From CALBPI01 sp039821605 (GTDB taxonomy: Bacteria > Pseudomonadota > Gammaproteobacteria > Steroidobacterales > Woeseiaceae), in NCBI GenBank assembly GCA_039821605.1, contig JBCBNV010000001.1, positions 248,001-312,000 on the forward strand: 64,000 nt of DNA. Reading direction: 5' to 3'. Of this stretch, positions 58,279 to 64,000 are shown one piece after another. The notes beneath the pieces were generated by a model. That model made no database searches. It had not been told where the DNA came from and saw nothing but the letters and a program-made list of their open reading frames with translations. Position 1 is the first letter of the stretch, and each line of letters begins with the position of its first letter. The position numbers and the translations under genes are program-made.

Positions 58279-60186
58279 ATGACGGCGCGAACGTTTTGGC
58301 AGCGAACAGGCGGGTTGATTTCGTTGGGCCTGCTCCAGTGCAGCCTCGCCTTTGCACAGGCACCGGAGCCGCTCGAGACTGACGACCTCGCGCTTGAGGC
58401 TTACGTCGACGGGCTCATCGCCTCGTATCGGTCCATTCACGATTCGCCGGGCTACACGGTTTCGGTGGTGCGCCCGGATCGCACCGTGTTTGCCAAAGGC
58501 TACGGCTACGCCGACCTCGACGCGGGCACGCTCGTTGACCCCGATGCCACGCGCTTCTACATCGCTTCCATTTCGAAGACGTTCGTCTGGACGCTGGCGA
58601 TGATCCATGTGGAACGCGGCGAGCTCGACCTCGATCGCGACGTCAACGACTACCTCACGCGCTACACGGTGCCCGACGGCAACCGCCCGCTAACGCTTAA
58701 CGATCTCATGGCACACCGCGGCGGTTTCGAGGAATCGCTCGATGTGTTTGTTCCGGACATTGCGGCATTGCCGCTGCCGGAGGCCATGGTGGCCAGCGAG
58801 CCCGCGCAGGCATTTCCGCGCGGCGATCGCGCGGCGTATTCGAACTGGGGCTCGAACCTGGTCGCACTGGTGCTCGAAGACGCCACGGGCAAGAGCTACG
58901 AGACGCTGTTGTATGACGAGTTGCTCATTCCGCTCGGCATGAGCGCGACCACGCTGACCGAGAACAGCCCCAATGCCAATGATCCGGATACCTACATTTC
59001 AAAGAACTACACCGTCGGCGGCAGTGGTCCGGAAGAAGTCGAACAGCTCGACCTGGGTGCATTTGCTCCGATTGGGGGGATGACCACAACGGCGAGCGAC
59101 ATGGCGCGCTGGATGCGTTTCCATCTCAATCGCGGCGAGCTCGATGGCACAAGGCTCATGAGTGAGGCGACGCACGCGCTCATGCTCGAGCGAGAATTTG
59201 ACCCCGTACCGGGCGCCGGCGGACGGGCCCACGGTTTCTCCGACCGACCCTATCGCAGCACGCGTTTCTTTGGTCACACGGGCTCGATCAACGCCTTCTT
59301 CTCGCACTTCGCGTTCGCGCCAGAGCTGGGCCTCGGCGTGTTCATCTCGCAAAACACGTCCGACTCCTTCGACCCGTTGGCGGGCGTACCGACGCTCGTG
59401 TTCGATCGCGAGCTGATGCTGCAAGGCGCCGATGACTTTGGCAAGCGCGCAGCACCGGCAGAAGCCGACACCGCCTTGGCCGAGCAAGTCGCGGGCGACT
59501 ACATCACGAGTCGTCGCGCGGTCACCGGATTCGAAAAGATGTTTTCGCTACTCGATGGCGCGATCAGCATCAGTGCCGATGAGGGCAGGCTCAGCGTGCC
59601 CGGCGTCGATGCGCCCTACATTCGGATTGACGACAACCTCTGGGAGAATCGGCTCGGGCAGCGGCTCGCCGTGGTCCGGGGCGACAAGGGTGAGGTTGTG
59701 CGCCTTATCGGTTCTTCGGGTGCGACAGACCTCACACCGGTGACCTTCCTGACGAACCCGAATACCGCACTGATGGCCATCGGCGCGACAGCGTTTTTCG
59801 CCGTCACCACCTGGCTTGGGTTCTGGCGACGCGTCGGTCAGCAGCGTGAGAAGACACGCGTCGGCGGCGGTCTCACCGCGTTGGCGCTGCTGGGCGTCGC
59901 ACCGCTGATCTGGATGGCAATTCTGGCCGCCAGCATGGGCGAGGCTTACGCGATGTCGTTTGCCGAGTTGTTTTCGGACTGGCCGCCGCCCCTCATCGGT
60001 GACTTCACACTGGCCGCCACGGTCGCGGCGGCGCTGGGTGTGTTGCTGTTCCTGGGCGTCATTCCTGCCTGGTCCAGTTCGGGCTGGACGCTCTGGCGCA
60101 AGGGGCACTACTCGTTGTTCGCCGGCTCTTATCTGGCCATGGGCATCCTGTTCGTCATGTGGGGCGTCGCACCGCGCGTCATGTAG
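58279..60186 (+). CDS. Beta-lactamase-family serine hydrolase with C-terminal membrane domain
   Basis: 635 residues. Signal peptide about 1-26. Class C beta-lactamase/DD-peptidase-like hydrolase: SISKTF (S-x-x-K near residue 96), AYSNWG (Y-x-N) and FGHTGS (H-T-G). A beta-rich segment (about 400-490) and then four or five membrane helices (about 495-630) follow. It is likely a membrane-attached esterase or peptidase facing the periplasm; substrate unknown. Confidence 0.85.
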   Translation: MTARTFWQRTGGLISLGLLQCSLAFAQAPEPLETDDLALEAYVDGLIASYRSIHDSPGYTVSVVRPDRTVFAKGYGYADLDAGTLVDPDATRFYIASISKTFVWTLAMIHVERGELDLDRDVNDYLTRYTVPDGNRPLTLNDLMAHRGGFEESLDVFVPDIAALPLPEAMVASEPAQAFPRGDRAAYSNWGSNLVALVLEDATGKSYETLLYDELLIPLGMSATTLTENSPNANDPDTYISKNYTVGGSGPEEVEQLDLGAFAPIGGMTTTASDMARWMRFHLNRGELDGTRLMSEATHALMLEREFDPVPGAGGRAHGFSDRPYRSTRFFGHTGSINAFFSHFAFAPELGLGVFISQNTSDSFDPLAGVPTLVFDRELMLQGADDFGKRAAPAEADTALAEQVAGDYITSRRAVTGFEKMFSLLDGAISISADEGRLSVPGVDAPYIRIDDNLWENRLGQRLAVVRGDKGEVVRLIGSSGATDLTPVTFLTNPNTALMAIGATAFFAVTTWLGFWRRVGQQREKTRVGGGLTALALLGVAPLIWMAILAASMGEAYAMSFAELFSDWPPPLIGDFTLAATVAAALGVLLFLGVIPAWSSSGWTLWRKGHYSLFAGSYLAMGILFVMWGVAPRVM

Positions 60187-60189
60187 CGC

Positions 60190-60930
60190 TCAGAACCGGA
60201 TCGCCGGGCGGACCTGACCCACGGTGGGCGTGTCGCCCACGCCCAGGAAGCCAACGATTTCGTCGCTGACGTCGCCCAGTGCCTGCGCCGTGGCATCAAG
60301 CTGCGCACGCATGCGGGTCTCAGAGAAATTGTTGTCATTCTTATCCCTCGAGATCGTGTAAGCCCGCGTGGCAACGGTCGTGAACGGGACGAGTCCCGTG
60401 CGCGTGTCGAGCAGCACCGCTTCCACGCCGCAGTACGCCCTGCTCTCGTCGGCGCGGAACAGCCGGTAACGGTCGAAACTTCGGCAGTAGCTGCGGTAGA
60501 CAAGCAGCAGGTCGGCCTGGTAGCGCGCGGCAGCTTCGCGAAGGTAAGGCACGGTGTGCTTCTTGGGCACGAGAATCGAGGGCAGGTAGGACGCGTCGTA
60601 AACACGCGGCGAGGCGCGCAGCCCGTTGAGTACTTCGGTCTCCATGTTCGCCGCCGCCACGGCGAGCTCCTCCGACCACCTCGACCAGACTTCGCGTCCG
60701 AACGGCATCAACGCAATGCGACTCAGCGCAGGTGGCTCGTAGCGGTAGTTGAGGATTCGCTGGATCGAGTCGTCCGAAAGCGTGCGCGCGTCACCCGCGA
60801 ACAGCGAGCCCCCGGCGGGACCCGTATCGACGCTCGCGTAGTAGTCATCGGGCCGCGCCGTGGTCGAAACCGGCGAGGCGCATCCGGCGAGTAGGGTGAG
60901 GAGGGTCAAAAGCAACAGCGTACGGGTCAT
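60190..60930 (-). CDS. Lipoprotein of unknown function
   Basis: 246 residues with lipobox LTLLAGC (Cys near 17). An alpha/beta region (RIALMPFGREVWSRWSEELA) and LYRSYCRSFDRY are visible; no known domain. The ATGA overlap with the membrane-protein gene puts it last in the two-component operon. It may be a target gene product or an accessory factor. Confidence 0.78.
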   Translation of the reverse strand: MTRTLLLLTLLTLLAGCASPVSTTARPDDYYASVDTGPAGGSLFAGDARTLSDDSIQRILNYRYEPPALSRIALMPFGREVWSRWSEELAVAAANMETEVLNGLRASPRVYDASYLPSILVPKKHTVPYLREAAARYQADLLLVYRSYCRSFDRYRLFRADESRAYCGVEAVLLDTRTGLVPFTTVATRAYTISRDKNDNNFSETRMRAQLDATAQALGDVSDEIVGFLGVGDTPTVGQVRPAIRF

Positions 60931-61376
60931 GGTGAGACTCCTTGGTGTTGAGGCGCGGCGGGCCAGGTCAGACCGAGGCGCAGGCCCACGAGCAGCATCA
61001 GGTAGCTGGTCGAAAAGCCCAGGAACAAACCGATGGGGTGACCGGGCACGCCACGGCTGAACAGGTAAGCGAAATAGCCGACGGCGATGAGGTTGGCCGC
61101 AATGGTCATTTGCAGCGACCAGCGCTTACCGAGCCAGAGCACGCCGCACATGGCGACGTTGATCATGCCGGTCACGAGCAGGATGACGCCTGGCAGCATG
61201 AGCGCGAGGCGCGCGCGCAGTTCGGGTTGCGGCTCGCCGCTGAGCACAGGCCAGGTTGCTGCGAAGTGGCCCCAGGCGCCCGCGAGCAGCAGCGCGCCCA
61301 TGAGCAAGCCGCACACGGCGGCGACCGGGTACAGCGCATTGCGCGGCGACTGCTTGATGAGACTAGAAACCGACAT
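60927..61376 (-). CDS. Four-helix membrane protein of unknown function
   Basis: 149 residues, four predicted membrane helices (about 17-33, 55-75, 82-103, 110-130). ATG 61376 is preceded by GGAGCC, and the gene overlaps the response-regulator end by 14 bases. No family recognised. Encoded within the histidine kinase/regulator operon, so it may be a sensing partner. Confidence 0.78.
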   Translation of the reverse strand: MSVSSLIKQSPRNALYPVAAVCGLLMGALLLAGAWGHFAATWPVLSGEPQPELRARLALMLPGVILLVTGMINVAMCGVLWLGKRWSLQMTIAANLIAVGYFAYLFSRGVPGHPIGLFLGFSTSYLMLLVGLRLGLTWPAAPQHQGVSP

Positions 61377-62037
61377 CTCTGGCTCCAACTTTGGCGAGCC
61401 CACATTCGTAGGCGAAGACGACGGCCTGCGCGCGATCGCGCAGGCCCAGCTTGGACAGCACGCTTGAGACGTGTGACTTGACGGTCGCGGGTCCGATGAA
61501 CAGCGCATCGGCAATTTCGAGATTGCTCTTGCCATCGGCGATTGCTTCGAGCACTTCCCGCTCGCGCGCCGTCAGACGCTCGAGGCGCTCGCCATAGTCC
61601 TGTTCTGTGCCCAGGTCGCCCGCAAACCGCGCGATGAGGCGGCGGGTGATCGTGGGGTCGAGCATGGCGCCACCGGCCGCGACGGTGCGCACGGCCGCGA
61701 CGAGCGCTTCGGGCGGAATGTCCTTGAGAACGAAGCCGCTCGCGCCGGCGCGCAGCGCCCGGTAGATGTACTCGTCAGGGTCGAACGTCGTGAGGATGAT
61801 GATGCGCGTCTCATCGCCGACCTCGGCGAGGATGCGCGCCGTCGATTCGAGCCCGTCGAGTTCGGGCATACGGATATCCATGAGGATGACGTCGGGTTTG
61901 TGCGCGCGCGCCGCATCGATGGCTTCGAGGCCATCGCCTGCCTCTGCCACGACCTCGATGTCGGATTCATTGCCCAGCACCATGGCAAAGCCGCGCCGCA
62001 CGAGCGCCTGGTCGTCAACAACAAGTACACGCAGCAT
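61363..62037 (-). CDS. NarL/FixJ-family response regulator
   Basis: 224 residues. Receiver domain (about 1-120): VLVVDDQALVRRGF (acidic pocket), LMDIRMPELDG (phospho-Asp 54), FVLKDIPPEAL (Lys). LuxR-type HTH (about 150-215): LTAREREVLEAIADGKSNLEIADALF and TVKSHVSSVLSKLGLRDR (in parts). ATGA overlap with the histidine kinase gene means the pair is coupled. Confidence 0.95.
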   Translation of the reverse strand: MLRVLVVDDQALVRRGFAMVLGNESDIEVVAEAGDGLEAIDAARAHKPDVILMDIRMPELDGLESTARILAEVGDETRIIILTTFDPDEYIYRALRAGASGFVLKDIPPEALVAAVRTVAAGGAMLDPTITRRLIARFAGDLGTEQDYGERLERLTAREREVLEAIADGKSNLEIADALFIGPATVKSHVSSVLSKLGLRDRAQAVVFAYECGLAKVGARDVGF

Positions 62038-63257
62038 CAGCTGGTCTCGCTTTGGATCGGAAATTCGGCGCGGACTTCGAAGCCGCCCTCGGGTCGCGTG
62101 CCGGCGCGAAGGCTGCCGCCCAGCATGTCGACGCGTTCGCGCATACCGACGATGCCGTGGCCACCCGAGTGTGCGCCGTCACCGCCTGACCCGTTGTCAG
62201 TGACGGTGACGACGACGCGGTCTTCGTGCCCGTCCACGGTGACGGCAACCTGTGCGTCAGGGCCGGCGTGTTTGATCACGTTGGTCAGCGACTCCTGGAC
62301 GATGCGGTAGGCGTTGAGTTCGAGTCGTGCGGGCAGATCATCGAGTGCGCCGCGTGTTTCCAGCGCGACCTGGGGGCCTGCGTCTTGCACGTGCTGAACG
62401 AGGCTGGGCAAGTCGTCGATGCCGGGTTGCGGGTCCAGCGTGTCGGCCGCATCCGCGGGCCGCAGGACGCCGAGCAGGTGGCGCATCTCTTCGAGCGCAT
62501 TGCGGCCGGCCGACTCCACGGCGGCCATGGCATCGCCAGCCGCTGACGGGTCGGTTTCGCTGACGGTGCGCGCGGCGCCAGCCTGCACAGTCATGAGACT
62601 GACCTGGTGCGCAACGACATCGTGCATCTCGCGGGCGATGCGGGTGCGCTCCGCGGCAACGGCGCGCTCGGCCTCGGCGTGACGTTCGCGTTCGAGATGG
62701 CGCGCGCGTTCCTCGAGCAAGCGCAGGTATTCGCCGCGAAAGCGCAGTCGGCGTCCCGCGTACCAGATCCCCAGCGCACCGAGCGCCGAGAACAGGCTGA
62801 GCGTGCTGGCGTCCGTGAAGACGCGCATGTCGACGGCGAGAATGAGAAACGCGGCAAGCGCGCCCACGAGGCTCGCCCGACTGTTGGGCTCGTAACGGCC
62901 CAGGCTGTAGAGCGAGAACGCGAGTGCCACGACGCCGTCGGCTGTGGGGCCCAGGTAGATGAGTGTCGAGATGCCCAGCACGATGGCGTGCACAAACAGT
63001 GGGTGCGTGCGACGCCACAACAACGAAAAGCAGGCGACAAAGGCGAGCAGGTACGCGCCGATCTCGAGCCACGAGTCCAGAAGCTGTTGTTCGGGCGGGA
63101 CGCGCTGCGCCCACATCGCAAGCGTCAGGCCGAGCGACACCAGCACGATGACGAGATCCGTCGTTTTTGGCCAGGCCTCGAACGGCCCGCGAATCGGCCG
63201 GCGCACACCGTGCGCGGCGAGGTCGACAGCAGGGCGATCTTGGGACTGCTCGGACAT
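62037..63257 (-). CDS. DesK/NarX-type sensor histidine kinase
   Basis: 406 residues. Five or six N-terminal membrane helices (about 30-185), a short coiled coil, then HisKA_3 (ARTRIAREMHDVVAHQVSLM region; phospho-His in the HD motif) and an HATPase domain (NVIKHAGPD, VTDNGSGGDGAHSGGHGIVG). No extracytoplasmic loop of note, so it likely senses within the membrane, like DesK. It signals to the NarL-type regulator with which it is coupled. Start ATG 63257. Confidence 0.93.
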   Translation of the reverse strand: MSEQSQDRPAVDLAAHGVRRPIRGPFEAWPKTTDLVIVLVSLGLTLAMWAQRVPPEQQLLDSWLEIGAYLLAFVACFSLLWRRTHPLFVHAIVLGISTLIYLGPTADGVVALAFSLYSLGRYEPNSRASLVGALAAFLILAVDMRVFTDASTLSLFSALGALGIWYAGRRLRFRGEYLRLLEERARHLERERHAEAERAVAAERTRIAREMHDVVAHQVSLMTVQAGAARTVSETDPSAAGDAMAAVESAGRNALEEMRHLLGVLRPADAADTLDPQPGIDDLPSLVQHVQDAGPQVALETRGALDDLPARLELNAYRIVQESLTNVIKHAGPDAQVAVTVDGHEDRVVVTVTDNGSGGDGAHSGGHGIVGMRERVDMLGGSLRAGTRPEGGFEVRAEFPIQSETS

Positions 63258-63429
63258 GACTGGAAGGCTAAACCACGCCGCTGTGGCCCGCCATGCGTAT
63301 CGGGGTGGATTTGTTGGTCGCGCAACTCCGACTTTTGGGGGAGACGCGTTTCCCCAGGGCGGCCGATGTGTGCGCGTCGGCGCGCGCGCACGATAGTGGC
63401 CCACTCACGCCACACCCGGGAGCACGACC

Positions 63430-64000
63430 ATGACTGAACTGGCACTGCCGCAACGAACGACCCTCGAATCCATCTCCGAGCACGCCGTGGGTATCGCGAC
63501 CAAACTCTGGTTTGCCGTCGCCGCCATCGGTCACTGGATCTTCATGGTCTACATCGTCGCAGCCTTCTACCCGTCTGTGGCTGCACACGGACTCATGGCG
63601 CTTGAGGGGATGCATTTGCCGTCGGGCTTCATTGAGGGCGACACGCTGGGCAACATTGCCTCAGTCAGCCACGTGGTGCTCGCGGCCATCATCATTGGCG
63701 GCGGCCCGTTGCAGCTGATTCCGGCCGTGCGCAATCGCTTTCCGACCTTCCACCGTTGGCTCGGGCGCAGCTACCTCGTGGCGGCGGCTTTGAGCGCCAT
63801 AGGCGGGCTCTACATGACCTGGACCCGATCGCCGATCGGCGATGTTGTCAGCAAGCTGGGTATCTCGGGCGATGGCGTTTTGATTCTGGTCTTTGCCTTC
63901 CTGGCCGTTCGCAATGCCATGGCCGGCAACATGGCCACGCACCGACGCTTTGCGCTGCGACTGTTCATGGTGGCCAGCGCTGTGTGGTTCTTTCGGGTCG
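63430..64000 (+). CDS. DUF2306 membrane protein, 3'-truncated by the window
   Basis: 190 residues are visible and the frame is open at the right edge. Several membrane helices; FHRWLGRSYLVAAALSAIGG and MATHRRFALRLFMVASAVWFFRV are the DUF2306 signature. Function unknown, possibly a heme-related or b-type-cytochrome-like membrane protein (His in HRWLGR and HRR). ATG 63430 follows CACGACC; divergent from the histidine kinase. Confidence 0.8.
   Translation, partial: MTELALPQRTTLESISEHAVGIATKLWFAVAAIGHWIFMVYIVAAFYPSVAAHGLMALEGMHLPSGFIEGDTLGNIASVSHVVLAAIIIGGGPLQLIPAVRNRFPTFHRWLGRSYLVAAALSAIGGLYMTWTRSPIGDVVSKLGISGDGVLILVFAFLAVRNAMAGNMATHRRFALRLFMVASAVWFFRV

Overview
The window is GC-rich, densely coded and free of rRNA, tRNA, phage or transposase genes. 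It looks like chromosomal core of a high-GC proteobacterium, most likely a gammaproteobacterium. This placement is inferred from the mix of malate synthase G with isocitrate lyase, LpxH-like, PAP2, GST YghU-like, ArsC, Pit/DUF47, PaiB and many outer-membrane lipoproteins; no marker gene fixes the genus.

Layout. 1-7.6 kb: 3' end of a leucine/valine-type dehydrogenase, a membrane redoxin, a quinone oxidoreductase, two hotdog thioesterases, an alpha/beta hydrolase, glycerol kinase, a GT4 glycosyltransferase and a PAP2 phosphatase. 7.6-9.4 kb: an LpxH-like phosphoesterase between two paralogous 61-residue proteins of unknown function. 9.4-15.4 kb: an acyl-CoA catabolic set (acyl-CoA synthetase, MaoC hydratase, SDR dehydrogenase, thiolase) with an opposed carboxylesterase. 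15.4-20.3 kb: TPR, ABM and uracil-DNA-glycosylase-like genes, DM13, OmpA-like, YghU-like GST and ArsC. 20.7-25.3 kb: glyoxylate shunt (malate synthase G, LysR regulator, isocitrate lyase). 25.6-27 kb: RraA-like and DUF3108 proteins.

27.1-42.1 kb is the most unusual part: a co-directional block encoding a Ser/Thr kinase, a PP2C phosphatase, a Gly/Ser-rich lipoprotein, a second lipoprotein, a transmembrane kinase-TPR protein, a PEGA/FGE-sulfatase-like sensor, a small secreted acidic protein, a MotA/ExbB/TolQ-like channel subunit, an actin/Hsp70-like-FHA fusion, two membrane-anchored VWA proteins and an OmpA-like protein. The two VWA proteins share an N-terminal membrane motif (SFLDC-x-x-CGFGA-x-IL) whose Asp sits where ExbD/TolR/MotB carry the proton-channel Asp. 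I infer an ion-powered envelope complex controlled by phosphorylation; this architecture is not one I can match to a named system.

42.2-48 kb: pterin carbinolamine dehydratase, a membrane-anchored unknown, a secreted subtilase with two C-terminal PPC domains, and DUF47-Pit phosphate transport. 48-52.2 kb: a flavodoxin-fold reductase and a tight six-gene minus-strand operon of small poorly known proteins. 52.2-57 kb: an internally deleted crotonase pseudogene, small unknown proteins including two unannotated-size glycine-zipper membrane miniproteins, a haloalkane dehalogenase, DUF2200, VOC, PaiB and a PLA2-like lipoprotein. 57-64 kb: a signal-peptide-bearing SDR, a beta-lactamase-family hydrolase with membrane tail, a two-component system operon with a membrane protein and lipoprotein, and the start of a DUF2306 protein. 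Four intergenic regions carry copies of a dispersed GTCATTGCGAG/GGCAATCTC inverted repeat.
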